Positions 43,696 through 53,045 of a stretch of DNA of 64,000 nucleotides are shown here, piece by piece (the first letter of the stretch is position 1; each line of letters begins with the position of its first letter). Under the pieces are notes generated by a model. It was not told where the DNA came from, made no database searches, and saw only the letters and a program-made list of their open reading frames with translations. The translations under genes and the position numbers were made by a program. Source of the DNA: Prolixibacteraceae bacterium (GTDB lineage Bacteria; Bacteroidota; Bacteroidia; Bacteroidales; Prolixibacteraceae). The stretch lies in NCBI GenBank assembly GCA_019459525.1, contig JAIBEY010000084.1, positions 1 through 64,000 of the forward strand. Direction: 5' to 3'.

Positions 43696-44721
43696 ATGAA
43701 ACAAATTTTAGTTACCGGAGGCACCGGGTACATTGGCTCTCATACCGCAGTAGAATTGCAAAATGCGGGCTACGAGGTGGTTATTGTTGACAATCTTTCG
43801 AATTCAAGCCTGGAGGTATTGGACGGGATTGAAAAAATTACCGGAATCCGTCCGGCATTCGAACAGTTCGATTTGATTGAAAAAGATAAAGTGAACCAAT
43901 TTTTTACTAAATATCCAAATATTGAGGCCATCATTCATTTTGCAGCTTCAAAAGCGGTAGGCGAATCAGTTGAAAAACCGTTGTTGTATTACCGCAATAA
44001 CCTGGTTTCGCTAATCAATTTGCTGGAAGCAATGGATCAATTTAACGTTTCAGGAATTGTATTTAGCTCATCGTGTACAGTTTACGGCCAACCCGAATCG
44101 CTGCCGGTTACCGAACAAGCCCCTATCCTGAAAGCCAATTCGCCCTATGGAAATACCAAACAGATTTGCGAAGAGATTATTCAGGATACGTTAGTTGCCA
44201 ATCCAAAATTAAAAGCCATTGCTTTGCGCTATTTTAATCCGGTTGGGGCTCACCCAACAGCACTAATCGGAGAGCTTCCGCTGGGAGTTCCTCAAAACCT
44301 GGTTCCTTTCATCACCCAAACTGCAGCGGGCGTGCGTCAGCAACTCAGCGTTTTTGGCAGCGATTACAATACTCCCGACGGAACTGCCATCCGCGATTAT
44401 ATTCATGTAGTTGATTTGGCCAAGGCTCATGTAGTTGCCGTAAGCCGTTTGGTTGAAGAAAAAAGTAAAAAGCAGTTTGAAGTTTTCAACCTGGGAACAG
44501 GTAATGGATTAACTGTTCTGGATGTAGTTAGTTCATTCGAAAAAGTTTCGGGACAAAAGCTGAATTACAAAATTGTTGACCGCCGCCCGGGCGATGTAGA
44601 GAAAGTATATGCCGACACCACATTTGCCAACGAAGAACTGGGTTGGAAAGCCGAAAGTTCGCTCGACGATATTCTGGCTTCGGCATGGAAATGGGAAAAA
44701 AAGATTCGTGGAATAAAATAG
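43696..44721 (+). CDS. galE: UDP-glucose 4-epimerase
   Basis: 341 residues of the extended short-chain dehydrogenase family. NAD-binding GGTGYIGSH starts at residue 7. The catalytic SSSCTVYG and the YxxxK of SPYGNTK follow, with RYFNPVGAH and YIHVVDLA typical of GalE. It interconverts UDP-glucose and UDP-galactose for surface glycan synthesis. rfbB follows 117 bp later with a terminator-like hairpin and its own -7 box between, so the two may be separately transcribed. Confidence 0.95.
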   Translation: MKQILVTGGTGYIGSHTAVELQNAGYEVVIVDNLSNSSLEVLDGIEKITGIRPAFEQFDLIEKDKVNQFFTKYPNIEAIIHFAASKAVGESVEKPLLYYRNNLVSLINLLEAMDQFNVSGIVFSSSCTVYGQPESLPVTEQAPILKANSPYGNTKQICEEIIQDTLVANPKLKAIALRYFNPVGAHPTALIGELPLGVPQNLVPFITQTAAGVRQQLSVFGSDYNTPDGTAIRDYIHVVDLAKAHVVAVSRLVEEKSKKQFEVFNLGTGNGLTVLDVVSSFEKVSGQKLNYKIVDRRPGDVEKVYADTTFANEELGWKAESSLDDILASAWKWEKKIRGIK

Positions 44722-44740
44722 AGTCTTTTGAAACTAATAC

Positions 44741-44775
44741 TAAGGGTCTGCTAAATAAATGTAGACCTTTTTCGT
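44741..44775 (+). terminator. Terminator after galE
   Basis: AAGGGTCT and AGACCTT pair (one bulge) around CTAAATAAATGT-type loop sequence, followed by TTTTTC. Confidence 0.55.
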
Positions 44776-44806
44776 TAATACGACACAGATATTCTTTCTA
44801 AACGCG

Positions 44807-44814
44807 TATTTTTG
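44807..44814 (+). promoter_or_regulatory. -7 box of rfbB
   Basis: TATTTTTG matches TAnnTTTG exactly, 25 bp before the ATG. No good -33 TTTG is seen at 19-21 nt. Confidence 0.4.
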
Positions 44815-44838
44815 GTTATAACTGATAAAACAAAATAA

Positions 44839-45891
44839 ATGAAAACAATTCTGATTACCGGCGGAGCCGGATTTATTGGCTCGCATGTTGTGCGGCTTTT
44901 TGTAAACAAATACCCTGAATATAAAATCGTAAATCTCGATAAACTCACCTATGCCGGAAATCTGGCGAACCTAACCGATATTGAGAACAAACCCAATTAC
45001 GAATTTGTAAAAGGCGACATTGTGGATGCCGATTTTATAATAAAGTTGTTTGTCGAAAGGCAATTCGACGGAGTTATCCATTTGGCCGCCGAATCGCATG
45101 TTGACCGTTCGATTAGCAACCCTACTGAATTTGTGTTCACCAATGTGATTGGAACCGTTAATTTATTGAATGCTGTTCGCCAAATATGGAAAGACAATAC
45201 CGAAGGGAAACGTTTTTATCATATTTCTACTGACGAAGTTTATGGAAGCCTGGGTGCTAATGGCATGTTTACCGAAGAAACCGGTTACGATCCACATAGT
45301 CCGTATTCGGCATCAAAAGCCAGTTCCGATCATTTTGTGCGCGCCTACCACGATACATTCGGAATTCCGGCAGTAGTTTCCAACTGCTCAAACAACTACG
45401 GTTCGTTCCAGTTTCCTGAAAAACTGATTCCACTTTTTATCAACAACATCAAGTTTAATAAAGCTTTGCCGGTTTATGGAAAAGGCGAAAACGTACGCGA
45501 TTGGCTGAGGGTTGAAGATCAAGCGAGGGCCATTGATGTGATAAATCATCAGGGCAAAAACGGCGATACTTACAACATTGGCGGACACAACGAATGGACC
45601 AACATCGACCTGATTAAAGTAATGTGCCGCATTATGGACCGCAAGCTGGGTCGCGAAACCGGAGAATCAGAAAAGCTGATCACTTATGTGAAAGACCGTG
45701 CCGGACACGATTTGCGTTATGCCATCGATTCCACCAAATTGCAGAAAGAGTTGAACTGGGTGCCAAGCCTTCAGTTTGAAGAAGGTTTGGAAAAAACCAT
45801 AGACTGGTATCTTGCCAACACCGAATGGATGGAAAATGTGACCAGTGGCGACTACCAACGCTATTACGAAAAGCAGTACCAGAATAGGTAA
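44839..45891 (+). CDS. rfbB: dTDP-glucose 4,6-dehydratase
   Basis: 350 residues. NAD-binding GGAGFIGSHVV starts at residue 7. AAESHVDRSI, the catalytic STDEVYG (Thr-Asp-Glu), the YxxxK of SPYSASKASSDH and GENVRDWLRVEDQ are diagnostic of RmlB/RfbB. It makes dTDP-4-keto-6-deoxyglucose, the precursor of rhamnose and other deoxysugars. The other rml genes are not adjacent. Confidence 0.96.
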   Translation: MKTILITGGAGFIGSHVVRLFVNKYPEYKIVNLDKLTYAGNLANLTDIENKPNYEFVKGDIVDADFIIKLFVERQFDGVIHLAAESHVDRSISNPTEFVFTNVIGTVNLLNAVRQIWKDNTEGKRFYHISTDEVYGSLGANGMFTEETGYDPHSPYSASKASSDHFVRAYHDTFGIPAVVSNCSNNYGSFQFPEKLIPLFINNIKFNKALPVYGKGENVRDWLRVEDQARAIDVINHQGKNGDTYNIGGHNEWTNIDLIKVMCRIMDRKLGRETGESEKLITYVKDRAGHDLRYAIDSTKLQKELNWVPSLQFEEGLEKTIDWYLANTEWMENVTSGDYQRYYEKQYQNR

Positions 45892-45920
45892 TCGGTATTT
45901 GCAATATAATATGCAGATCA

Positions 45921-45958
45921 AGTCAGGGTTTCACTCAAGTGAAGCCCTGACTTTTTTA
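45921..45958. terminator. Long hairpin after rfbB, also a member of a dispersed repeat
   Basis: AGTCAGGGTTTCAC (45921-45934), loop TCAA, GTGAAGCCCTGACT (45939-45952), then TTTTT. The 14-bp stem has one G-U. Nearly the same hairpin is at 61822-61854. It serves as terminator between the converging rfbB and PepSY genes. Confidence 0.8.
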
Positions 45959-47497
45959 TTTCTGAAGAGATTTTTTCTTCCGGTAGCCTATCCACCAAAT
46001 GAAGAATCCGCTGATCAGCACAATCAAGATGCAAATTCCGGCAAGCGGAACGTAAAGAATATAAAACATGCCCAAAAGTGGTTCAAAGATGCGGCCGGTA
46101 TGAACTTCCAGCGAGAGATTCCAAAGTGAGATTGGGCTTTTATCTGTAATTTCAGCACTCATTTCGCCAAACAAAACGGCATTGCGAATGGGTAAAACAC
46201 CCTGATTGTAATCGAAATAAAATTCATTTCCGGAGCTATCGGCAAACCAACCGTCGATCATGTCTTTCGAAACCGGAGGGCCTGCAACCTGTGGCGCCTG
46301 GTAAAGGCTTCCGGAGAGGTAATCGAAAACCTGCCCACTGAGTGGATTCCACAAAAACAGGCCGTTGAAGGAACCAACCAAATATATGTTTTCGCCCTTT
46401 TTCTCCAACACATTGCAGCCCATCACACTCACCGGTGGCTGATTGGCCAGTCGGCGCATGGGTTCCTGAAAATTTTCGTCGATAAAATAAATTCCTTCGG
46501 ACGTTGAAAACAAAAAAATGTGCTGCTGCTCGTCGTACAAAACACGGCGAAGCTTGTCGTACCAAGGATTTGGAGAACTCAGCACGGTTCCCGGAACGGG
46601 CGAAACAACCGAATCGGCAATCGCAATCAACAACGGCGGACGCAAAAACATACCGGTAATCGTTACGAAAATCAGGAATGGAATAAAAATCCAGCCTAAC
46701 CGGTTATGCCATTTCAGGTTGAAATTTCGTGCAGCCACATGAGCTGCGTTGTCTTTCTGTTTTGCTTTCCGGCGTTTTAGCCAAGCCGGAAAAATAAAGT
46801 GCATTAAACCGGTGAATGAAATAATCAGGATGACTATTCCAAACAGATCGACAACCAATTTCCCCGCAGAGCCCCAGATTTCGCCGCTGTGCAGCAACCA
46901 CAACGTTTTAAACAGGCTGGCCTTTCTGTCGTAATCTTCCGGAGCCGGGAGAACGACCGGATAAAAAGTTGTCCCGTCGTCTGACTTCAGTAAAAACGAG
47001 CGGGTTTGAACCAAAAGTTCATTGCCTTTCAAGATGACATCAGTGATTCGCTCTTCTTCAATCGGAAGCGGTATTTTCAGCCACTTGACTTCTTGTGCCG
47101 AATATCGATACAGCCCGAATAATGTTCCGGCAAACAATTGGCCATCGGGAGTTTTCAGTATTTTACTAATTTTCCGGTTATCGATACCTTTTGGAAAGCC
47201 AGCGTTCCAATCCTGAAATGTCTTGAACTGATCGGTACTGAGCCAGACTCCGATGTTTCCGTAAACAAGGGCAGAATCAGGACTCCATTGGAAAACTGAT
47301 TTTACGGCTCCCTTATTCCAGTTCTGGTAGCTGTAATCGTCAGGCAGTAAAGACCTGTTGATATCGATGGCCGAAATCGGTCCACGGTGATTCATGAAAA
47401 TTCCAGAGATGGAAAATAGGATTACAAACAGCGTAATCACGATTCCCGGCCATTTGTGGAACTTCCGAAGTATTTTCAGTATTTTATTTTTAGTCAT
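45956..47497 (-). CDS. PepSY-associated transmembrane protein
   Basis: 513 residues. It starts with a PepSY_TM helix typical of this family (KFHKWPGIVITLFVILFSIS, about 12-31, then SGIFMNH). A large non-cytoplasmic region follows with beta-propeller-like segments (VYGNIGVWLSTDQFKTF, IYLVGSFNGLFLWNP). More helices lie at about 213-235, 265-290 and 480-503. The family includes proteins linked to siderophore-iron reduction and redox at the inner membrane. No iron gene is next to it, so the role is open. Confidence 0.8.
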   Translation of the reverse strand: MTKNKILKILRKFHKWPGIVITLFVILFSISGIFMNHRGPISAIDINRSLLPDDYSYQNWNKGAVKSVFQWSPDSALVYGNIGVWLSTDQFKTFQDWNAGFPKGIDNRKISKILKTPDGQLFAGTLFGLYRYSAQEVKWLKIPLPIEEERITDVILKGNELLVQTRSFLLKSDDGTTFYPVVLPAPEDYDRKASLFKTLWLLHSGEIWGSAGKLVVDLFGIVILIISFTGLMHFIFPAWLKRRKAKQKDNAAHVAARNFNLKWHNRLGWIFIPFLIFVTITGMFLRPPLLIAIADSVVSPVPGTVLSSPNPWYDKLRRVLYDEQQHIFLFSTSEGIYFIDENFQEPMRRLANQPPVSVMGCNVLEKKGENIYLVGSFNGLFLWNPLSGQVFDYLSGSLYQAPQVAGPPVSKDMIDGWFADSSGNEFYFDYNQGVLPIRNAVLFGEMSAEITDKSPISLWNLSLEVHTGRIFEPLLGMFYILYVPLAGICILIVLISGFFIWWIGYRKKKSLQK

Positions 47498-47662
47498 TGC
47501 AGGTAATATTACACCCTCAAAAGTAGGATTTTAAGCGGGCGTAAACTGTAACAATCGTTACAAACCAAGAGTTTCCGGATTTTTACGTTTTACTGTACTT
47601 TGTTACTGGTTTCACTGCCTCATTTTTTTATTTTTGTCCATCAAAATTAATTCATCATCCTT

Positions 47663-48910
47663 ATGAAAGTTTTCAAATTTGGAGGTGCCTCGGTTAGTTC
47701 TGCCGATGCTGTTCGTAATTCGGTCAATATCCTGACCATGTATCCCGGGAACAAGGTTTTGGTTATTTCGGCCATGGGCAAAACAACCAATGCACTCGAA
47801 ATTGTTGCACGGAAATATTTCAATCAGGATCCTGAAGTCTGGACTATTTTTGAGGAAGTGAAAGCTTATCATGATGGTATCATTGCTGAACTTTGGGGTG
47901 AACCAACGGAACTTCCGGAGGTAGAAAAATTGTTTGATCAAATAAGCAGCCGCATAAAAGGAGAACGATCACTGAATTTTGATTACGAATATGACCAGAT
48001 TGTTGCTTATGGCGAACTGATTTCGACACAGATTATCAGTCTTTATTTCAACAAAATCGGGTTGAAGAACCGTTGGGTTGATGTCCGCAATTGCCTGAAA
48101 ACCGATGATCAGTTCCGCGAAGGAAATATCAATTGGGAACTTTCGGTTCGATTGGCCAAACGGTTGTTTACGTTCGAATCGGAAGATTTATACATTACCC
48201 AGGGGTTCATTGGCGGAACGTTGACCAACCAAACCACTACACTGGGGCGCGAAGGTTCGGATTACACCGCAGCCATTCTGGCTAATTTGCTCGATGCCGA
48301 AGAGGTGAGCATCTGGAAAAATGTGCCTGGAATCCTGAATGCCGACCCCGACTTTTTCTCCAACACGCAAAAACTCGACGAATTATCCTACAAAGAAGCC
48401 ATCGAATTATCGTATTCCGGGGCAAAAGTGATCCATCCGAAAACGATAAAACCACTTCAGAATAAAAATATTCCGCTGTTCGTAAAGTCGTTTCTCGAAC
48501 CCGAAAAACCAGGAACGATCATCCACGCGGTAGAACATCCGCTGGAGCTGGTACCGGTTATCATTGTAAAAAAGAATATGGCCCTGATTACTTTGTCGCC
48601 AAACGATTTTTCGTTCATCAGCATCAACAGCGTTTCAGATGTGTTTAGCCTGTTTGCCAAATATCGCCTGAAAGTGGGACTTTTGCAGCAATCGGCGCTC
48701 GATCTTTCGCTGGCTTTTGACGAGCCAGAGCAAGGAATTGAAGGCCTGATCAGCCAGCTTCAGCAAAAATTTGAGGTCAAATACAACACCGGTCTCGATC
48801 TGGTAACCATTCGCTATTATTTACCCGAAACGGTAACACAAGTTTCGACCGGGCGCAAAGTTTATGTGGAACAAAAAAGCCGGAGAACCGCACGAATGTT
48901 ACTGAAATAA
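47663..48910 (+). CDS. Aspartate kinase
   Basis: 415 residues. The kinase domain starts KFGGASV (KFGGTSV in most relatives), has FIGGTLTNQTTTLGREGSDY in the centre, and ends near SYSGAKVIHPKTI. A shorter, divergent ACT-like regulatory part follows (FSFISINSVSDVFSLFAKYR, VTIRYYLPETV). It phosphorylates aspartate for the lysine, threonine and methionine pathways. It stands alone, not fused to homoserine dehydrogenase. Whether it is feedback-inhibited by lysine cannot be read from sequence. Confidence 0.9.
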   Translation: MKVFKFGGASVSSADAVRNSVNILTMYPGNKVLVISAMGKTTNALEIVARKYFNQDPEVWTIFEEVKAYHDGIIAELWGEPTELPEVEKLFDQISSRIKGERSLNFDYEYDQIVAYGELISTQIISLYFNKIGLKNRWVDVRNCLKTDDQFREGNINWELSVRLAKRLFTFESEDLYITQGFIGGTLTNQTTTLGREGSDYTAAILANLLDAEEVSIWKNVPGILNADPDFFSNTQKLDELSYKEAIELSYSGAKVIHPKTIKPLQNKNIPLFVKSFLEPEKPGTIIHAVEHPLELVPVIIVKKNMALITLSPNDFSFISINSVSDVFSLFAKYRLKVGLLQQSALDLSLAFDEPEQGIEGLISQLQQKFEVKYNTGLDLVTIRYYLPETVTQVSTGRKVYVEQKSRRTARMLLK

Positions 48911-49020
48911 TCTCTACTGAGCGCAGGTCACAGGAACTGGGTTTAAATGTCGCATTTTTACAATATCAGGAAAAACGGCTGAACTACTTTTGAATTGTCG
49001 AACTTAAAAAACAATGAACA

Positions 49021-49377
49021 ATGAAAAAGTTAATTACCTGGGTTGATATACCCGCAGTTGATTTTGACCGCGCTGTTAAATTTTACAGCAATCTTCTAAA
49101 ATTAGACCTCGAAATTTTTGACTGTGACGAAGAAAAAATGGCCTGTTTCCCTTCCGGGGAAGGAGCTATTTCTTTAGCGCCTGGTTTTGTTCCTTCAGAA
49201 AATGGCCCGATTATTAATTTCAACTGCGAAAATGATCTGGATGGCGCAATTGATCGGGTCGTGCAGATGGGTGGAAAAATCGTTCACCCCAAAACTAAAA
49301 TTGAAGTAGAGGGACGTGGATATTTTGCCCTTTTTATTGATTCGGAAGGCAATCGCCTTGGCCTTTACGGCGATTAA
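49021..49377 (+). CDS. VOC-family (glyoxalase-like) protein
   Basis: 118 residues with the betaalpha-beta-beta-beta repeats of the vicinal oxygen chelate fold: WVDIPAVDFDRAVKFYSNLL at the start and YFALFIDSEGNRLGLYG at the end. The family includes glyoxalases, antibiotic-binding and structural members; the substrate is not known. It is followed by a terminator and the AraC gene in the same direction. Confidence 0.85.
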   Translation: MKKLITWVDIPAVDFDRAVKFYSNLLKLDLEIFDCDEEKMACFPSGEGAISLAPGFVPSENGPIINFNCENDLDGAIDRVVQMGGKIVHPKTKIEVEGRGYFALFIDSEGNRLGLYGD

Positions 49378-49388
49378 ATTTGTTTTTG

Positions 49389-49431
49389 CGGATTACAACT
49401 TCTTTGCACTGAGGTTGTAATCCGTTCTTTC
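49389..49431 (+). terminator. Hairpin after the VOC gene
   Basis: CGGATTACAAC (49389-49399) and GTTGTAATCCG (49414-49424) form a perfect 11-bp stem followed by TTCTTT. Confidence 0.7.
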
Positions 49432-49471
49432 TGGTTTATACCAATCATTCGATTTACAATGAGCTGACTCA

Positions 49472-50284
49472 ATGGGATTTTACTTTGCCAAACCATCAAC
49501 GCTTTTATCGCCCTACGTGAAACAATACTGGGGACTTGAAAACTGCCTGAAGCCGGGCGAGGAGCATATGCAGCGCATTGTTCCCAATGGGCTGATGGAA
49601 CTCACTTTTTACCTGGGTGACAAACCTCAACTAATCAACCACCACCAGGAAGCACTTGCACACAGTGTTCTGTCGGGTCATTGCAACAGTCCATACGATT
49701 TGGTTGTTACCGGAAACCTTCAGCTATTTTCAGTATCGTTCAGGCCATTGGGCGCATCCATGTTTTTTAATTTGTCCATGGGCGAACTCTTTGGCTGCCT
49801 CGCTCCGGCCCGGTATTTACTCAACGAGCATATCGACAGGTTGGAAAATTCACTTTCCGAAACAGCAGATTTTAACAATAAAGTCCGGCTGATCGAAGAG
49901 TTTTTAATCGACCGGCTAACTCAAAAGGATCATGCTTCAGGACAAAAAAGACTGAAAGAAAGCATCAGCCTGATCAACAAAAACAAAGGAATTGTGGAAG
50001 TAGATGTACTGGCTTCGTCGGCTTGCTGGAGCAGAAAACAATACGAACGAAACTTTCAGGAGATTGTGGGTACATCGCCCAAACAATTCATGCGGACCGT
50101 GCGGTTTCAACATGCGCTTCATTACAAAGGTCAATATCCGGAAACCAAGCTGGCCGAACTGGCCTACGAATGTGGTTTTTTCGATCAGTCGCACATGATC
50201 AACGAGTTTCGCGATCTGTCGGGAGTAACGCCCAAACAATATTTCGCCGAATGCGAACCCTTCTCCGATTATTTTTCGGAATGA
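49472..50284 (+). CDS. AraC-family transcriptional regulator
   Basis: 270 residues. An N-terminal sensing domain of the DUF6597 type (FYFAKPSTLLSPYVKQYWGL) precedes a C-terminal AraC DNA-binding domain with two helix-turn-helix units (VDVLASSACWSRKQYERNF and LAELAYECGFFDQSHMINEF, ending GVTPKQYF). The effector and target are not known. It lies downstream of the VOC gene, a frequent pairing that hints at regulation of that gene. Confidence 0.88.
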   Translation: MGFYFAKPSTLLSPYVKQYWGLENCLKPGEEHMQRIVPNGLMELTFYLGDKPQLINHHQEALAHSVLSGHCNSPYDLVVTGNLQLFSVSFRPLGASMFFNLSMGELFGCLAPARYLLNEHIDRLENSLSETADFNNKVRLIEEFLIDRLTQKDHASGQKRLKESISLINKNKGIVEVDVLASSACWSRKQYERNFQEIVGTSPKQFMRTVRFQHALHYKGQYPETKLAELAYECGFFDQSHMINEFRDLSGVTPKQYFAECEPFSDYFSE

Positions 50285-50341
50285 AAGGCATTTATTTTTT
50301 GATCAATTACCTAAATAAAAGCACGTACACAGAAAAGGAAA

Positions 50342-50806
50342 CTATTTCGCCAGAATGTTGTCATCCGGCGATTTACTTTTGATGCTACTCAAAGCCTCTT
50401 TAATCAAAACTTGTTCTTCGTCAGCGTATTTCATCCAAGTCAGGCACCCATCGAGAGTACGAAAGATTTCGAGTTCCATTTTAAGCAGTTTTGCAATGGG
50501 CTTATAAATATTAAGCAAAAACTCCTGATTTGAAGTTTGGTACATGATACCAAGGCGAATTTTCTGCTTGAGGCTAACCGATTTTTTAAAGAATTCGACG
50601 TAATCCATTAAGTCCATTCGAAACCCGATGGCCAGGGAATCCCTAAAATCCATGATCACATCGTAGGAGGAATCGTAAGCTTGATCTGCTATAAATTTCA
50701 AATTCAATTGTATGACATCATCAAGCTGAGTTTTTCCCTGAAAATTAGTCACAATCAGTCTCAGTTCGGGTAAAATCACATATGAGTTGAAATTTGTCAC
50801 AACCAA
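50342..50806 (-). CDS. Small STAS-like protein of unknown function
   Basis: 154 residues with alternating strands and helices. The segment YDVIMDFRDSLAIGF resembles the phospho-loop part of STAS-like folds and is followed by hydrophobic strands (RLGIMYQT) and a helical C-terminus. No strict family match can be stated. It stands alone in the minus direction. The 274-bp gap beyond it (50807-51080) is AT-rich; the only frame in it is a 28-codon one from 50979, which I do not call. Confidence 0.6.
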   Translation of the reverse strand: MVVTNFNSYVILPELRLIVTNFQGKTQLDDVIQLNLKFIADQAYDSSYDVIMDFRDSLAIGFRMDLMDYVEFFKKSVSLKQKIRLGIMYQTSNQEFLLNIYKPIAKLLKMELEIFRTLDGCLTWMKYADEEQVLIKEALSSIKSKSPDDNILAK

Positions 50807-51080
50807 GTGTTTTTAAGTTGTATTAAGGTATAACATTTAATTCTTAAAATTTGATCACTGCATTACAAATTAAATTACCTATTCGATATTTTGCTTCATC
50901 CCGACACAACTAACCACATCACTTTAAACCCATTAACGAATCACATTTATGAATAAGCAAACGATTTGAACTACGAAATGTACTTTCCTTACTTAAAATC
51001 ACCTGAAACTTCCGGAAAAATAACTTCTTTTAATGACAACTTACAGCGATTAAAATTTGGCTAAATTATAAACACCTGTC

Positions 51081-52409
51081 ATGATAAAAATTGTATCTCA
51101 AATCATTACTATCGCTCTTTACACCATCGCTTTGATTCCATTCATCAGTTGTACAAATGGAACTGCCAGCAGCGAGATATCTGAACCGCACCACAAGTTC
51201 GAGCTAAATATTCCGACGCAGGGCAACAGCTGGGTGATTGATAACCCATCTCAAAACAGCATCGTAATAACCGAAAATGGCATTGAGCAATGGAACAATA
51301 GTTCCTCCGTAATAGCTACATTCTTTAAAACCACAACCACTGGGAAAATGCAAATAGGCATACGGGCCAAATCCATTACCGGCCCATCGAAGCTGAAAGT
51401 AAAATACAACAACAAAGAAGTTCTGGTTGAAGTGGCATCGAATACTCTAAAAGATGTTTATGTAGCAACCTTCGATGTAGTATCGGTAGGTTACCAGAAA
51501 ATTGAATTGCATGGAGTTGAAAAATCGGGTGCTTGTTTTGCTGAAATCACCGACCTGTTGGTTGGTGGCGAGGTATGCCGGCAAAAAATATATTGGGTGA
51601 AAGACGATTTTTATTGGGGCCGACGTGGACCTTCTGTTCACCTGAATTATGAAATACCTCAAAATAGTGGCAATATCAAATGGTTTTATAACGAAGTTTC
51701 TATCCCGAAAGGAGAAGATGTGTTGGGCTCCTATTTCATGGCCAATGGTTTTAACGAAGGTTATTTTGGCATTCAGGTAAATTCGGATACCGAACGCCGC
51801 GTTCTATTTTCGGTGTGGAGCCCATATACGACCGATGATCCAGGTTCTATTCCTGATGACTACAAGATCAAGTTGCTGAAAAAGGGGTCAGGAGTCCATT
51901 CCGGAGAATTTGGAAACGAAGGTTCCGGAGGTCAAAGTTACCTGGTGTATAACTGGAAACCCGGAGTTAACTATCGGTTTCTGCTGAAGGTTGAACCTGC
52001 TGGGGGCAATACGACGGATTATACCGCTTATTTTTTTGATCCGCAAAAATCACAATGGGAACTGATTGCCAGTTTTCGGCGCCCTTATACCAATACGTAT
52101 CTGAAAAGTCCGTATTCTTTTCTTGAAAATTTCATGACAGAAACCGGCCAGTTTGCACGCAAAGGAAATTACACCAATCAGTGGGTGTGTAACACCAATA
52201 GTGTCTGGTTCGAAATGGTACGTGCCCGCTTTACAGCCGATGCCACTGCCCGCAAGGAATCTCGGATGGATTACTCCGGAGGTATTGAAAATGGTGTTTT
52301 TTATCTGAAAAACTGTGGGTTCTTTAGTGAAACAACCCCATTGGATATTTACTTCAATCGAACTGCAACCGGAATGTCGCCGGATATCGATTTCAGCAAG
52401 CTTCCGTAA
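51081..52409 (+). CDS. DUF3472-domain lipoprotein
   Basis: 442 residues. A signal peptide ends in FISC (Cys about 25), suggesting lipid attachment. An N-terminal DUF5077-like beta domain (ITENGIEQWNNSSSVIATFF) is followed by a DUF3472 domain (YFGIQVNSDTERRVLFSVWS, GGQSYLVYNWKPGVNYRFLL). The tail ends in a separate beta domain. Such proteins are frequent in polysaccharide-degrading Bacteroidota, and a carbohydrate-binding role is often assumed, not proven. No PUL genes are adjacent. Confidence 0.85.
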   Translation: MIKIVSQIITIALYTIALIPFISCTNGTASSEISEPHHKFELNIPTQGNSWVIDNPSQNSIVITENGIEQWNNSSSVIATFFKTTTTGKMQIGIRAKSITGPSKLKVKYNNKEVLVEVASNTLKDVYVATFDVVSVGYQKIELHGVEKSGACFAEITDLLVGGEVCRQKIYWVKDDFYWGRRGPSVHLNYEIPQNSGNIKWFYNEVSIPKGEDVLGSYFMANGFNEGYFGIQVNSDTERRVLFSVWSPYTTDDPGSIPDDYKIKLLKKGSGVHSGEFGNEGSGGQSYLVYNWKPGVNYRFLLKVEPAGGNTTDYTAYFFDPQKSQWELIASFRRPYTNTYLKSPYSFLENFMTETGQFARKGNYTNQWVCNTNSVWFEMVRARFTADATARKESRMDYSGGIENGVFYLKNCGFFSETTPLDIYFNRTATGMSPDIDFSKLP

Positions 52410-52542
52410 CACATTGAATTAATGTCAGTTTAATCAACTTCGTAATAAATATCAGAAACTTACTCAAAAACTTCTTTCAAGAGCCCTGAAAGCATATCCA
52501 TCGTTCCGGACATCAGCATTCAAAAACAAAACCTCCTGACAT

Positions 52543-52590
52543 AAAAAAAGCAAAACTCTGTAAATAAAGTTATTACAAAGTCTTGCTTTT
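52543..52590 (-). terminator. Terminator of tRNA-Arg
   Basis: On the minus strand AAAAGCAAGACTTTGTAA (52590-52573) pairs, with two mismatches, with TTACAGAGTTTTGCTTTT, followed by a T run. It lies 4 nt after the tRNA end. Confidence 0.75.
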
Positions 52591-52593
52591 CAG

Positions 52594-52665
52594 TAGTCTC
52601 ACCGGGAATCGAACCCGGATCTACGGTTTAGGAAACCGCTATTCTATCCGTTGAACTATGAAACC
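52594..52665 (-). tRNA. tRNA-Arg (anticodon CCU)
   Basis: On the minus strand a 72-nt cloverleaf starts GGTTTCA and ends TGAGACTA, with wobble pairs at 1-72 and 4-69. The anticodon arm is GCGGT-TTCCTAA-ACCGT with anticodon CCT. The T arm is CCGGG-TTCGATT-CCCGG. CCA is not encoded. Confidence 0.95.
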
Positions 52666-53045
52666 ATTTTCCAAAATCTTGAGTTACGAATTTTGAGTCT
52701 CGAATAAAGCCTCATTCTGCGTTTCTCCGGAAATGGAACATTCCATTTTCTTTTCTGCGGAGCTTTGAGCCTTTACGGCAATTTTCAAATCCGCTGCAAA
52801 AATATGCAAATATGCTGTTTATGCAAAAACCGGCCAACATATTTTTCAGTGGTGTGCAGGTCGCTTGTAATCGGCCAATCTTAACATTATACAAACTTGA
52901 TCGATTTATATCGCGCAGTTTCTGCTTAGAAACATTATAAATTAGTTATTTTACACTTCTTTTTATTGTATGTGATGCCCGTTAACTCTACTTTTGTGGC
53001 ACGAATAAAAATGAATCAATTATTAAAATAAAAATCTGTTATTCT
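52666..53045. other. 380-bp gap upstream of sdhC
   Basis: Besides the sdhC promoter, the gap contains a short inverted repeat AAATGGAA (52731-52738) / TTCCATTT (52741-52748) flanked by CTCCGG and CGGAG, and AT-rich sequence with repeated ATGCAAATATGC wording near 52803-52820. The only frame of note is a 60-codon one on the minus strand, which I do not call. Confidence 0.5.
52966..52996 (+). promoter_or_regulatory. Promoter of the sdhCAB operon
   Basis: TTG at 52966-52968, 20 nt, then TACTTTTG at 52989-52996. The start codon of sdhC is 49 bp downstream. Confidence 0.6.

Noticed and set aside
50979..51065. 28-codon open frame between the STAS-like and DUF3472 genes
   Set aside because: Too short and without recognisable content or neighbours to support a gene.
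52712..52894. 60-codon minus-strand frame upstream of sdhC
   Set aside because: Overlaps the sdhC regulatory region and a palindrome, no motif and no upstream promoter; likely chance.
52981..53010. Sigma-54 promoter upstream of sdhC
   Set aside because: TGGCACG occurs but the -12 TTGC is absent; the TACTTTTG box beside it fits the primary sigma better.
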